DNA of 64,000 nucleotides from Aedes albopictus (GCF_035046485.1 NC_085137.1:374294706-374358705); one strand, 5' to 3'; positions 33,387 to 44,574 are shown, counted from the first letter of the stretch. Numbers and translations are program-made. The notes: a model not told the origin generated them from the sequence alone.

Positions 33387-33980
33387 TTACTCATCTAGAT
33401 CCTCTAAAGTAAAATTCTCTTTCTCCTTAGATTCTTCTGATTTCTCGCTTGGTATCGATGCCTTTTCCTGATTTATCACCACCGTACGTTCTTTGTCCGG
33501 TTCGGGGAGCGCTAACACAGGTGCCCTAATCGTCAGTACTCCATCCGAAGAAAGTGTTGATTCTAATCGTTCATTATCGTGCCCCTCAGGAAGTTGGTAT
33601 CGCCTCACGAAGTGGTTGAAAACGTAACCATGTTCAGCGTCCTTATCCTCGTGCTTTGCTTCGACAATGACGAACTGTTTGGTTGCCTTCACCGATATAT
33701 CTTCGGGCAGAAAGTCCTGGACATCCAAACTGATTTGGAAATCTTCGGCTGGTTTCTCCGCAACTTTTGGCTTCATTTCTTCATTTTTGCGCTGCTGACT
33801 TGGACGGCGGCAGCATGGCTTCCGGTCACATGATTCCGGGCTATTGTCGAAAGTCACCAAGATCCCGCCGGAAAACGGATCTCTGCCAAATTGTTTGAAT
33901 GGGACTTGCGATGATCGGAGAGGACTGTCCATGCGGCCATCCCACATATCACTGAACAGGATTGTCGGAATCAGAACCAT
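33387..33980 (-). CDS. Divergent small heat shock protein (MVLIP type)
   Basis: A 197-residue intronless sHsp and the most divergent member here. N-terminal MVLIPTILFSDMWDGRMDSP and LRSSQVPFKQFG align loosely with the l(2)efl-like start. A Cys/Arg patch lies at 51-60 (CDRKPCCRRP). The alpha-crystallin domain is about 80-154 (DFQISLDVQDF, NHFVRRYQLPEG, STLSSDGVLTIRAP), and R126 equals alphaB-crystallin Arg120. It has VEAKHED where all other members have VEGKHE or VEGRHE. The C-terminal I-x-I motif is VVI (167-169). The end is acidic, TLEDLDE, like the MALVP proteins. The start at 33980 is chosen by alignment to MALVP/MSLIP; the upstream in-frame Met is not supported. It is convergent with 26286 across 6.5 kb of Helitrons and MITEs. 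Confidence 0.93.
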   Translation of the reverse strand: MVLIPTILFSDMWDGRMDSPLRSSQVPFKQFGRDPFSGGILVTFDNSPESCDRKPCCRRPSQQRKNEEMKPKVAEKPAEDFQISLDVQDFLPEDISVKATKQFVIVEAKHEDKDAEHGYVFNHFVRRYQLPEGHDNERLESTLSSDGVLTIRAPVLALPEPDKERTVVINQEKASIPSEKSEESKEKENFTLEDLDE

Positions 33981-34120
33981 GATGTTTTCTGATTGTTCAC
34001 TTCTACACTGGGTTTTTAGCACTGAACTGTGATAAACTGAATCTTTCTCTTGAAGTTTGCTTTTGCGCTTTTCTCAACGGTTGAGTTGTGTTCACTTGCT
34101 TGCTTGCCTTCTACGAGCTG

Positions 34121-34216
34121 ACTGATGGCAAGCAGTGAGCTCCACCGGTGTTTTATTCAAATGTGTGCGATTCTAGTCCATTCGGTGGATGGTACACAGA
34201 AAGTGCTCGAACATTC
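34121..34216 (-). promoter_or_regulatory. Promoter of the 33387 gene
   Basis: The HSE at 34199-34216 reads GAA-TGC-GAA-TTC (one mismatch) at exact spacing. A degenerate TATA (AATAAA on minus, 34157-34152) and a TCAGT initiator (minus, 34125-34121) follow, giving a 5' UTR of about 140 nt. Confidence 0.65.
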
Positions 34217-34452
34217 GAGGGAACGCGGGAACCTGCTGATTCATCGGTCTCACTATGCTAGCACGCGAGCGATGGACATATATGTGTACGTAACGAAGGA
34301 ACGAATTTCGTATGAATGAAGCTTGTAGCGTCACTCAGTTGTTGCGTTTTATGTGTTCGCCAGATGAATCATGTGGGATTCATCGTATACGTACATATTA
34401 GGATAGGTCAGTTTTATCTTGGGAATGATGCAATCGATAATGTGCACGGCTT

Positions 34453-34470
34453 TTCTAGGGCTTTCTAGAA
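34453..34470. promoter_or_regulatory. Upstream heat shock element
   Basis: TTC-GGG-TTC-GAA at exact 5-bp spacing (TTCTAGGGCTTTCTAGAA), three perfect units of four, about 480 bp upstream of the 33387-33980 start codon. Confidence 0.55.
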
Positions 34471-34739
34471 AACGCATGTATGTTGCAATATTGGTGTTTT
34501 CTAGGTATTATATGTTGCTATTGTATTTACATCACTACAAAGTGAAATCTATATTAAGCTCTGTTCCCGTCATATAAAAAAAAAACAATTTTAATTACAT
34601 TACTAACGCTTTTTTTATTAATAAAATGCATTTTCATTGGCCTTAAAAAACTTCATGGAATAACCAAGATGACAAAATTTGGTCCGAGTGGTTTACGAAC
34701 GGATTTATGAACGGAATTGTTGCAGGCATCTGAGAAAGA

Positions 34740-35200
34740 TTTCCTGCTGAGATTGCTTGAGGAGTTGTAGACGGTATTCTTCCAGGAATTCATCCATAAA
34801 TTCTATTGGAAACCCTTCGGGAATTCATGATGAGATATTATGCTTTTGGTTGAAATCTGAAGTGACCGGCGGTGTGAAAAAATAGGTTCAAATTTACTTC
34901 GCAGTTGCAACTTCGCACACGTGCTTCAAGCGACGACTTCAATTTAGTGCTACTATTGCTGCGACTTCTCCAGAAGTTCCTGCTGGTTTTTCTCCAGAAT
35001 TCTTCCAAAGATTTTGATTAGTATCTCTGTTTTTTTTTTTTCAAGCATTCCTCCTGTGGTACCTATAGGTACATGAGTTTTCCTTCGGATTCCTTCATAA
35101 TCTTCCAGATTGTTCCAGAGCTTCTTGGTAGTATTTCTTTTTTCCAGGCATTTTTATGGGAACTCCCTTCGGGGGATGTATCCAGAAATTCCTGCAGGGA
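34740..35200. repeat. Minisatellite, TTCCTCCAGGAATT type
   Basis: A degenerate stretch of the dispersed family, interrupted at about 34860-34965 by unrelated sequence. It resumes at 35800-36150 after the MITE. Confidence 0.5.
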
Positions 35201-35204
35201 CTTA

Positions 35205-35798
35205 GGGTAAACAGGTATAATATGCCTCCTTTAAGCAGAAATGGCAATATATCTAAAATTGGCGCCTTATTCCATCTATTGTCCACTGCAAATCGTTGTT
35301 TCTAAAGTCAGTGAAGTGTTGCATGAGAACTTTGCCTTTGGAGGGGCGGCAATGGAAGCTTTGAAACGTTTTCCGAAAACGTTCCAAAATTAACCTTATC
35401 AAAACAAACGGGGCAATACGCCCCATCAAAAGAAAAACGTCCAGCCTCGTGATAAAACTGTACCAGGGAATAATTCCACCACATGCTTATCCTAGGAGGG
35501 CCTTTTAACAAGTGTTTAACTGCATAAAAGTTGCAAAATAAAACAAGCGAACAGAACTAGCTTCGTTTACAATGAAGTTAGCTTACAAGAGGTAAAATAT
35601 TACGCCAAAAGCCTCGATTTCAGACTTTTTGATATTTTTATTGCTTTTTTGGACCAATCAACTAACGGACTAGCTTGATGGCAATTATTCATCAATATTT
35701 AAGATTTCCAATCGATCACGCATGCAAAAAGCGCTTGAATCGCTAGAAAATGAAGGGGGGCGTTTTGCCCCGGTGGGGCGTATTATACCCTTTTACCC
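35205..35798. mobile_element. MITE, TA target, inserted in minisatellite
   Basis: GGGTAAACAGGTATAATATG ... CGTATTATACCCTTTTACCC inverted ends, flanked by TA (35203-35204 and 35799-35800). Internal blocks GGGGCAATACGCCCCATC and GGGGGGCGTTTTGCCCC are partly complementary. Confidence 0.7.
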
Positions 35799-36470
35799 TA
35801 TCCAATATTTCCTCCTAGAAATTATCTCGAGATTATTCAAGGTTTTTTTTAGAATTTCCTTTCCTCTTCATTTTCCAGAAACTCTACCAGAGATTCAACC
35901 GATTATTTCTCCGCAAATCCCTCTAGAAGCTTCTTAAATAATCTCTTTGGATGTGATCAGTTGTTTCTCCGGAAATTTATCAAACAATTGATCTCAGGGG
36001 ATCATTTTAGAATTCTTTTATAGTTTTTCTCCCGATACGGCTTTTTCTATGGATGGCTCTGAGGTTCCTCTTGGAGTTCTTCCAGGATTTCCTCGTAGTA
36101 TTTCCACAGTAATATCGCTTGCCATAACTTATATAAACTATCTTGTGGCTTTCTTCTTGAATTTCTTCATAAATTATTTATGATTGTAAATTCACATTCA
36201 TGATATAATTTATCGTAAAAAGGAAAAACATGTAAAACAATTGTTTGTTGAATTCAAGGAAATGTTGATTGAAAACTGGGGATCTGGCCAAAGCCTATGG
36301 CCCATTGGCCCATACAAATTTCGGAATTTTTGTATTGGTAAATGCCTCTGCAGGGGGGGAGTGGTATTCTGAGCAGAGAAAAATAGTCTACGTAGTTTAT
36401 GGACAGCGCCTTAAGGATTATTTATAAACCACATTGATGACCACTAGCGTCACCTAGCGGATTTACAGGG

Positions 36471-37500
36471 GGTGGCCAAATTGTTTGGGATAGGCAACTT
36501 TTTTTTTCTCTCACAAAAAAGTTCAACATGCTGTAACTTTACATTGAGTGCATCAAAAGATCTCAAATTTTGACTGTTTGTCAACCTATTATATGTGCAT
36601 CTGTGGTACAAATTTGATTGGTTAATTTTTCGCGAAACTAGAACCATTCTGGTAAAACACTATTTTTAGGACAACTAATTTTTGAACTGTCATATCTCGG
36701 AAACCAGTGAGAGTGTTGTTTTGTTCCTTACTGTGTATGCATCGCTCCTATAGACCACCTCACGGCGAAATTCTATCTCTTTTGCTCCTTCAGAGAGTTT
36801 GAAAACAACAGGACCAGTACCTGTCAAATTTGACAGGTGTTGGTCCTGTTGTTTTCTAATTTCCCGTAGGAGAGAAAGAGAGCGATTCCTTGATGACGTC
36901 ACCGTACAATGGGCAATATGGAGTGAGTCTCTCAGCATATTCGATCGCGTTCCTTATTGTCTCGCGTAAAAACAATACAATAGATGCACGGGTACTTTTT
37001 TTAGTATTGTGTTGCATGTTGTGTATGCATATGATTTTGATTCTCAGATTTCGATTATCAATGTGACCTTTGTTGCGTTCAGTTCATTTCTGCGTGGAAT
37101 GGGCTAAAACTTTCTGCTCCCTGATGGGGTGAAGACGTGCGACAGGATTTATTTTATTAGACATGTTACGCATAGAAAAATGGTTGCATGTGCGCGAAAG
37201 TTAGTGTTTATTGATCCATTGTCAAATCATATCACCAACCATAGGTGACTCCCAGACTGACAATGTGCTCTACCCTACTCACAAAAATTTCCTGAGGCAA
37301 AAATGGAGATGCAGCGATTCGCGGTCTTTATAACAACATTTGTCTTACTAACATTCCCTCCCTTCCTCGATGACTGTAAGGACGATTGCTCTGGTCAATC
37401 ACGATTAACAACTACGAATTATGTGGTCATCTATGCTCATGATCCTACTCATGTCATATCTCGGAAACCAGTGGACCAAATTGAATAAAATTTTGAGTTT
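36471..37500. mobile_element. MITE-like DNA split by an insertion
   Basis: GGTGGCCAAATTGTTTGGGA begins a sequence typical of TA-target MITEs. The motif CATATCTCGGAAACCAGTG occurs at 36691 and again at 37455, as direct repeats flanking about 750 bp. The inserted DNA includes the hairpin at 36802-36855. The other end of the outer element was not found. Confidence 0.4.
36802..36855. repeat. 54-nt hairpin
   Basis: AAAACAACAGGACCA-GTA-CCTGTCAAA pairs with TTTGACAGG-TGT-TGGTCCTGTTGTTTT. It has one internal 3x3 mismatch and essentially no loop. Confidence 0.75.
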
Positions 37501-38593
37501 TTTAATCAACAGTATATTACTTGATACGATGTTATAACATGTAATATTTTCTCACGGCGAATAAAGTTATATCGTTTTAACATTTTCACCCATATAGAGA
37601 AAAATAAGTAAAATTTACAGAACCACACAAAAAATACTAAATGTGTACTTCCTGTAATCCAAACAGACTGCTTTTAGAGATATCTTCGGAACAGAAGTAG
37701 AAATCTTTGCATATTAAAACTGAAATTTAATGACATTGACGTAAAACATACCTTTATTCGAGTAAGATCCAAAAAGTGTCAATCCATCATAACACATCCA
37801 TATGATTTACACATATACACCTACACAATCTGAATATTGTCGTATCACTCGCTTATAGTGATTCCCAAATCACCTCATGACAACTTCCAGTATGCAATCT
37901 ACGAATTACTCCGTTACCACGCAACGCAACGCAAAATCGAGCATATATAATAATAGTTTGTTCGGCAAGTTTCCCTACAACTTCCCTGAAGAAATCCGTA
38001 AGCTGTATCACATATGGTGACTTTGGAATTTTCTACTATGTGAAATGATCACAAGAGAAATACATACTTTGAAAAAAAAAACTACGTTTAAACAATAATC
38101 CTAAGTTAACTCAAGTAAAATTTAACTGGCTTCGGAAGAAACACGTATTTTATCATGCAATATATCAACAAAATTGTAGTACAGTATGACCCATAAAATA
38201 ATGCGAAAATCCATTTTTTTTCTTTCTTTGGTAATTTTTGTTGCAATATTTCTTATGAACGTATATGGGATATCTAATAGGTGCCATCAATTTCTGAAAA
38301 AAATAAATGTTTCCTCGAATTTTCGGAGCTTTACGAATTAGAATGAAAAGTTTTAAATGCATGGAAATCATGCAGAAATATGTATTCTCAAAAACGCGAC
38401 CATTTGAAAAACTTTTTGATAACAATATCAAATGCTTAGGAACCAAAAACTAAAAAATGTGGCATATTTCAAAAGCCTTATATAAGATAGATCCATAAAT
38501 AACTTCAAGCTGTTTGAAAAAACAATCAAAATAATTTCTTGCTAATGAAGGCTTATAAACCTACGTTTATAATAGACACAAATACGTAGTACT

Positions 38594-38692
38594 TAACCGT
38601 TATGTGTCCGACAAACTTTTTGCTTTTTTCTACACCGTGCTTTTTAAACGGGCACTGGGTACCCGGGTACCCTGTCGGCCACATAAGGGTTA
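38594..38692. mobile_element. Small MITE, TAACCGTTATGTGTCCGACA termini (copy 1)
   Basis: The left end TAACCGTTATGTGTCCGACA and right end TGTCGGCCACATAAGGGTTA are complementary. A second copy lies at 39423-39512 in the same orientation. Confidence 0.65.
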
Positions 38693-39422
38693 ACAACAGT
38701 TTGATGCTTCATACATCTGTTCTTCTGAAAATGTCCATTTGTCGTACACTCTAATTTTCAGTAAATGTCCCATAACTTTTAAGACAATATTTTGTTTTTT
38801 ACTTGTCCAAAGCACCAACGATCGCCTGGAGACCTTGTCTAGCTACGAAAGTGCTGTTTTTGAAATAAAATTTAATTGAATGTGACTGAGAGCAATTTGA
38901 CCAAAGTTACAACTTAAAAAAAAAAAAACACCTCTGGCGCGAGGACTTTTTTGAGATCCTTATGTTTAACATTATTTTTATCAATGGTTTATGATTCAAA
39001 TCAGTAAATGTTCCTATGCCATTGTTAAATTAGTGTCTCGACTATATCATCCAATAGATAAATGCAAGGTTTATCGATTGGAAGCAGGTGAACAATGTCT
39101 TCGAAAACTTTCGCATTTTTTTATGGGTCATATTTTAAAATTCTCAGAAATATGTAAAAAAGCTACTACAAATAAATTGTTTTTAAAGGGATCGTTCACA
39201 AAAAATGATTAATATCTCGAAAAAAAAAAAAAAATGAGCGTACTATTCGCTTTGGTAAGTTTTCTTATGATGATGATGCGTAGTCATAACTTCACAATAC
39301 AGCCGATTTATCATCAATTTTCTACATTTTTGCTGGAGTCATAAACACGCCACATTCATTTATGAAAAAAAAAAATAATATCACTCTCACTTTTAAATGG
39401 ATTAATTAATTAGTGATACTTT

Positions 39423-39512
39423 GAACCGTTATGTGTCCGACAAACTTTTTGTTTTTATCTACACCGTGTATTTTAAATGGGAGCTGGGTACCCTGTCGGC
39501 AACATAAGGATT
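39423..39512. mobile_element. Small MITE of the same family (copy 2)
   Basis: AACCGTTATGTGTCCGACAA ... CCTGTCGGCAACATAAGGATT. It is shorter in the middle than copy 1 because ACCCGGGT is missing. Confidence 0.6.
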
Positions 39513-39800
39513 AAATGAAGGATTCCAACAAACCAAACAACTACTTCAAAGACACTAAACCTCTGAAATCAACTTTTCAGGTCCAAAACTTTCATGGCCT
39601 ATGAAAACAGTGAGCACAGTTTGCAATTGTCATTTAAGTTTCGGATGATAATGATTTTGTTCATATGTAGTTGGGAATAGTTTGTTTTATTTCTGAACAA
39701 ATGTCAGGCAAAGTACATACAATTTTCAGTAATTACTGAAACAGACGGAACTTAAATAATTAATCTATCTATATTAAATCGCAAAATAAAAATACAAAAC

Positions 39801-40391
39801 TTATTCGTCTAAGTCTTCCAAAGTAACCTCGGTCTTATTTTTACTCGGCTGCTTATCGGTTATCTCCTTTGGATTCGAGATTTTTTCCACGGGAATAGTT
39901 CGATCTTTCTCAGGTTCTGGTAGTGCCAATTTCGGTGCCGTGATTGTAAGAACTCCATCCGAGGACAACGTCGATGCAATTTTCTCATTATCATGTCCTT
40001 CTGGCAGTTGGAACCGGCGAATAAAGTGCCTCAACACATATCCATTTTCGTCATTTTTATCTTCGTGTCTGCCTTCCACTGTCACGTATTTATTCGTCGC
40101 TTTCACTGAGATTTCATCCGGTTTGTATTCATCGACGTTGATGTTGACTTCAAATTCGCCAGCCGCTTTCTTAGCAACGATTTCGTCCTGGTTGTCTTCG
40201 CTGGAGCTCGATTGACGCCAACAGCGTTTCCGTCTGCACCGTCTTGGTAACGCATCTTCCAATGCGAGCAGGATATCCTCCGGAAAGAGATCGGATCTGG
40301 GTGATCGTTTGCTCAGGAAACGAGCTGGTCGGTGGTTGTCTTCCAAATAGCCATCGAATAAGTCACGGAGCAAAATAGGAACAAGAGCCAT
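39801..40391 (-). CDS. Small heat shock protein, MALVP type (pair copy 1)
   Basis: A 196-residue intronless sHsp. N-terminal MALVPILLRDLFDGYLED; an unusually basic/Cys patch at 50-59 (RRCRRKRCWR), then SSSSED; alpha-crystallin domain about 79-153 (EFEVNINVDEYKPDEISVKA, HEDKNDENGYVLRHFIRRF, STLSSDGVLTITAP); R125 equals alphaB-crystallin Arg120; IPV at 166-168; acidic end TLEDLDE. An in-frame open region extends 86 codons upstream of the ATG at 40391. It is rejected because the duplicate at 57420-58010 has no such open extension and it overlaps the inferred 5' UTR. It is divergent from 41632 with a 1.24-kb shared promoter region. It differs from 57420 at 30 of 196 residues, half of them in the last 32. 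Confidence 0.95.
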   Translation of the reverse strand: MALVPILLRDLFDGYLEDNHRPARFLSKRSPRSDLFPEDILLALEDALPRRCRRKRCWRQSSSSEDNQDEIVAKKAAGEFEVNINVDEYKPDEISVKATNKYVTVEGRHEDKNDENGYVLRHFIRRFQLPEGHDNEKIASTLSSDGVLTITAPKLALPEPEKDRTIPVEKISNPKEITDKQPSKNKTEVTLEDLDE

Positions 40392-40550
40392 CTCTAATGA
40401 TGTTTTTTTCTTCTGATTGATAACTGATTTGGGTTCGAACTTTATGTCAGGATTTTGCAACTTTTGTTGTTTGCTTGAACGAAAATCCGTTTGGGGTTTA
40501 GCACTCTTCACGATGCGTATGTCTCTCAGTTTTGAATGATACTGATATCG

Positions 40551-40652
40551 AGCAGTGAGTGTCAGCAGTGTTTTATACGTTTGTGAGCAGTTCCAGTTCA
40601 TTCGCTGTGGTGCCTCTGGATGTTGCTCGAATATTCGAATAAATTTCAAGAA
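40551..40652 (-). promoter_or_regulatory. Promoter of the 39801 gene
   Basis: Minus-strand TATAAAA at 40577-40571 with a TCAGT initiator at 40555-40551. Upstream HSE half-sites GAATATTC (40629-40636) and TTCAAGAA (40645-40652). The same elements are conserved at 58156-58251 in the duplicate. Confidence 0.7.
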
Positions 40653-40710
40653 TGAACTAGGCGTGTGTATCTTTCAGCTTCGTAGTAGCTTCGTATGTAA
40701 AAATATCATA

Positions 40711-40849
40711 GGCTAGAGGAACTGGTTCACCTAGCGTGAATGAGGATGAAGCATCTGTCAAAGAAAAAGTAGATCTTCATATAAAAAAAATGCTAAAAGT
40801 TGCAGATGCTTCATCCTCTTTCACGCTAGGTGAACCAGTTCCTCTAGCC
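40711..40849. mobile_element. TAGGCTAGAGGAACTGG-family MITE, TA target
   Basis: GGCTAGAGGAACTGGTTCAC ... GTGAACCAGTTCCTCTAGCC, TA on both sides (40709-40710 and 40850-40851). It is inserted in the divergent promoter region. The duplicated region at 58.3 kb lacks it at the matching point. Confidence 0.85.
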
Positions 40850-40948
40850 TATTGCGTTTGTCCTGTAGGGGAACCCCTTTTTGATACTGTAATAAGGTTG
40901 TTGAGATAGGTCAGTATGTTTTGTAACGGGCTTAGCTGTAAGTATCCA

Positions 40949-40961
40949 GAACATTCCAGAA
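40949..40961. promoter_or_regulatory. Perfect three-unit HSE in the shared promoter region
   Basis: GAA-TTC-GAA (GAACATTCCAGAA), conserved exactly at 58410-58422. It lies 558 bp from the minus-gene ATG and 671 bp from the plus-gene ATG. Confidence 0.75.
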
Positions 40962-41335
40962 GATATGCTAGTAGAGATACAAATGATGTTTTTAATAATA
41001 CATATTTTTGAAGAATACTGGTACATTCATACTACCATCCTCAAATTATAAGTTCAATCGTCATTTTTTTAAAATATGAACTACCTACGTGTTTGTATCC
41101 AGAAGTTTCTTACATATGCTTGGATAAAGTCCGGGAAAAATGACAGTCAAGTGATACTTATCATAAAACCGATAGCCAAATATTTGTTTTAGAAAATGAT
41201 AGTGCAACAACCTCAAACACGAACATTGGAGTAAAAATCGTATAAATTACAATTAGGCCTCAATTCATGATATCTCTTTGGATGTAACTCAGAAAGCTAT
41301 AAATACCAATCAAAGTTTCATTCAAGAGAGTGCTA

Positions 41336-41492
41336 GAAAGTTCATTGTTCGTTTATGTTCACCTTTGAGTTTGACTGGACTGGATTTTTCTAGTACCTAC
41401 CTTCATGAATTTTCACAAAACTGCGATGATGACTCTCAGCAGCGTGAGCAATAATATAAAAGGCGAGAGCATTCATGCGCCTCAGTATCAGT
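41336..41492 (+). promoter_or_regulatory. Heat shock promoter of the 41632 gene
   Basis: HSE half-site GAAAGTTC at 41336-41343. Perfect three-unit HSE TTC-GAA-TTC at 41402-41414. TATA box TATAAAAGG at 41455-41463. Two overlapping TCAGT initiators at 41482-41492. The 5' UTR would be about 145 nt. Confidence 0.85.
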
Positions 41493-41631
41493 TCAACTTG
41501 AAACACGCAAACGAAAACGTGGGTTTATACATACCTACCTACCTACAAGTAAACGTAAAGTAAGTTATACATTCAAACAGTGGAAAAAAAAAATAATTCA
41601 GTGAACAAGTTATCAGTGCATCCAAGGAAAA

Positions 41632-42225
41632 ATGTCGCTTATTCCGATTGTGTTCCGTGATTGGTGGGATGACTGCTGGGATGCTCCCCTTCGAACATCC
41701 CAACTTATGGACCAGAATTTTGGCAGCGGAATCAGCGTAGACGATTTGCTGACAGCGCTCACATCGGCAGCTGCTGCTCAGTCCGCTTTGCAAAATCAGA
41801 GGCGTTCGCGCTACAACAGACCATGGCGCAATTCAAGTCTCGCTGCCCGTCAGGATTCAGGATCAACGGTCAAGCTTGCCGACGACAAGTTCCAAATTAA
41901 CCTCGATGTGCAGCAGTTTGCACCAGAGGAGATCTCCGTCAAGGCTACGGACAACAGCGTTATCGTCGAGGGTAAGCATGAGGAGAAAAAGGACGAACAT
42001 GGATTCATCTCCAGACAATTTGTGCGTCGCTACATGCTGCCGGAAGGACACGATGCCAACCAAATTGTCTCGTCGCTCTCGTCGGATGGCATTCTGACGG
42101 TTACTGCTCCGAAGAAGGCATTGCCCGCGCCGGAAGGACCGAAGGCGATTCCGATTGTTCAAACCGGACAGCCGGCGAAGCAGCTGAAGGATGCTGATAA
42201 GAAGGCGGTTGAAAACGGAAAATAA
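41632..42225 (+). CDS. Small heat shock protein, l(2)efl-like (pair copy 1)
   Basis: A 197-residue intronless sHsp holdase of the MSLIP type. RDWWDDCWDAPLRTSQLMDQ; Ala-rich 41-50; alpha-crystallin domain about 84-161 (DKFQINLDVQQF, VEGKHEEKKDEHGF, SRQFVRRYMLPEG, SSDGILTVTAP); R132 equals alphaB-crystallin Arg120; IPI at 173-175; end KKAVENGK. It differs from 59057-59650 at only 6 of 197 residues (positions 18, 26, 29, 36, 70 and 189). The nucleotide differences are unevenly spread: many in the first 350 bases, then a nearly identical stretch from about 41977 to 42190. It is divergent from 39801. AATAAA at 42415-42420. Confidence 0.96.
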   Translation: MSLIPIVFRDWWDDCWDAPLRTSQLMDQNFGSGISVDDLLTALTSAAAAQSALQNQRRSRYNRPWRNSSLAARQDSGSTVKLADDKFQINLDVQQFAPEEISVKATDNSVIVEGKHEEKKDEHGFISRQFVRRYMLPEGHDANQIVSSLSSDGILTVTAPKKALPAPEGPKAIPIVQTGQPAKQLKDADKKAVENGK

Positions 42226-42414
42226 GCATTTTTGAGGTCTGTTGCCAGTGACCACATCATTATAACGCTACTTCAACGACTTCAACTTACAATCTGATTG
42301 TTTTTCAACAGTGACATTTTGTTTGACTCGTTCCTAAACTTTGCCAAAAACTTAACAAGTTAGTATGCTTAGAATACATATTTAATTTAATGTCTACGAC
42401 TCAGGAATTTTAGG

Positions 42415-42420
42415 AATAAA
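42415..42420 (+). terminator. Polyadenylation signal of the 41632 gene
   Basis: AATAAA 190 nt after the stop, in a stretch (ACTCAGGAATTTTAGGAATA) conserved at 59825-59830. Confidence 0.65.
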
Positions 42421-42641
42421 ACAAAAAGTTCTTAAGATGCACTGTTTGGTGGTTATAATTTTGAGAAACATTCCCGCTGAGATTTGCTCTCCCGTAAACT
42501 GCATAATGAAAAAAAAATGCACTTAGAAGGGTGTTAAAGGATAAGTTACAAGCAAGATACATCAACTCTGTTTACCCACATTTTTGTTTTCGATAATCGA
42601 CTTTCGAATTTCCAAAAAGACTATGTAGACAAGAATGAGAT

Positions 42642-43539
42642 TACAATGTATCAAACAATTGTGCGTTCAGCAATTTTTTGGTCAAAATATTAAATTTTTT
42701 TATACATCAATCAAATACGCTAAAATTTTGATCAATCATAAATCATATATTGAACATAAGTTTTCTGAAAGTTATAGAACTTTTTGTAAAACTTGTAAGT
42801 TTTTTGAACACTTCTTTAAACCATACATATCTCAATATGTACTCGATGAAACTTTTTCCATTTTTTTTGTGATACAGCTGATACCTAAGGCTTTCATATG
42901 CAGTTTCATTTGAGGTTTTATACTCACTACAAAAATATGAAAAATCTGTATATGTTCAGAGTGTCATTTGCAAATTTATCATATTTTGACCAATAAAAGT
43001 ACCAAGTGTTTTCAACGTTTTAAGACTCTCTTAATGTAATATTTTTATACAGGACCTACTAAAATACATATGAAGAGTAGGTCCTATGTAGTTTCCGTTC
43101 AGTTAATGCACTTTTATTGGTGGAAAACGTTTGGCAGTTTACATGTGCAAAATAAGGTTAATTTTCAAACATCGTCAACTACATAAGCACATTTTCCATA
43201 TTTTTTGTAGTGAATACAAAACCTCAAAAGTAGCTGCATATGCAAACGTTAGGTATCAGCTCACAAAAAATTGAAAAAGTTTCATCGAGTACTTACTGAG
43301 ATATAATGTTATAAAAATGTGTTTAAACATCTTATAAGTTTTTCTAAAAGTTCTATAACTTTCAGAAAACTCATTCGATATCGCTCAAAATTTTACCAAT
43401 GGAGCTTTGATAAGTATATGTTTCATCGTTGGTCGAAATTTCAGCGTTTTTGATTGACGTATAAAAAGTTATGAACATTTGAATGAAAAATTATTTTTAC
43501 CAAAAAATTGCTGTGCGGACAATTGTTTGATATACTGTA
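42642..43539. mobile_element. Fold-back element, about 0.9 kb, TA at the ends
   Basis: TACAATGTATCAAACAATTG at the left and CAATTGTTTGATATACTGTA at the right are inverted copies. Arms continue inward (AAAGTTATAGAACTTTT and its complement). The centre is the hairpin AGGACCTACT ... AGTAGGTCCT near 43051-43087. Noncoding. Confidence 0.7.
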
Positions 43540-43611
43540 TATTGCATTTGAATCGATCCTAAAGCTTATTCAACTTATGAACTGAAATAAAACAAAACCT
43601 TAATTTATATA

Positions 43612-44174
43612 CAGTGTCGGAAAAAACAATAAGACCACCAGCCATTTTTCATACAAAATGACCAAGTTTGACGATGTGATGCTCGGTTTCTAGTAAACCG
43701 ATTTGAATGAAATTTTGACAGTCGCCCTGGAGTTACGTGAATTTTGATTTGTATTTAATTGAGTGAGTTCTGCTCGCAACTTTCAAAGTTACAGATATAC
43801 GAAACGACAAAATAATAGGACCACTTTCAGATTGCCATTATCAAAGGATATATAAGAGAATCTGATACTTGATTATCGATAAACAAGTACTAAAATTAAG
43901 GATGTCATTCAAACTTGGGAACATTTTTATTTAATTGATCACACATATCCATCATAAAAATTTGGTGTCAGAGTTTTGTCTCACCGTATATCTGTAACTT
44001 TGAAAGTAGTGAACAGAACTCAATCAATTAAATACAAACCAAATTTCCCATAAATCGAAGTCGGCTTCCAAAATTTCAGCCAAATCGGTTTACTAGAAAC
44101 CGAGTACCATATCGTCAAACTTGGGCATTTTGTATGAAATAGGACCGGTGGTCTTATTGTTTTGTCCGACACTG
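43612..44174. mobile_element. MITE, TA target, CAGTGTCGGA termini
   Basis: CAGTGTCGGAAAAAACAATA ... TATTGTTTTGTCCGACACTG with TA flanks (43610-43611 and 44175-44176). Arms are matched over most of the length, including GGTTTCTAGTAAACCGATTT and its complement. The ends fit Tc1/mariner-type elements. Confidence 0.8.
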
Positions 44175-44574
44175 TATATATCCCAATTAAGGTTTTGCAA
44201 TTCACGGTGAATATCATTCGGCATTTTTCAAAGGTAGTCCGTGACATTTACCTTAAATATTCGAAAAGTAGCGGTTTTCTGTGACTTTCTTGCAGAACTG
44301 GTATAGCCGCACAAGTTTTTCATACACCATATTTTCAGGTTCAGCTTCTAAAATGAGCTGTAGGTGATTGAATTTAGTTATGACGAAATGAATTTTTCAG
44401 CACTGCACAAAATGATCAAACGTTTTTCTTCTTCTTTATGGCTCTACGTCCTCACTGGGACTTGCCTCGCTTCAACTTAGTGTTATTTGAGCACTTCTAC
44501 AGTTATTAATTGAAGGGCTTTCTTTGTCTGTCCTTGATCAAACGTATGGTAATAAATGATTCATCATCAGCCTA

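Larger units (their letters stand above)
37501..39800. other. Intergenic AT-rich DNA with two small MITEs
   Basis: No supported gene. TATGACCCATAAAATAATGCGAAAA near 38186 and its complement near 39105 (CGCATTTTTTTATGGGTCATA) suggest an imperfect fold-back of about 0.95 kb. It contains one copy of the small MITE; the second copy (39423-39512) follows it. Confidence 0.4.

Noticed and set aside
40392..40649. 86-codon N-terminal extension of the 39801 sHsp
   Set aside because: It lies in the 5' UTR and promoter; the duplicate at 57420-58010 has stops there, and all paralogues start at the MALVP/MSLIP Met.
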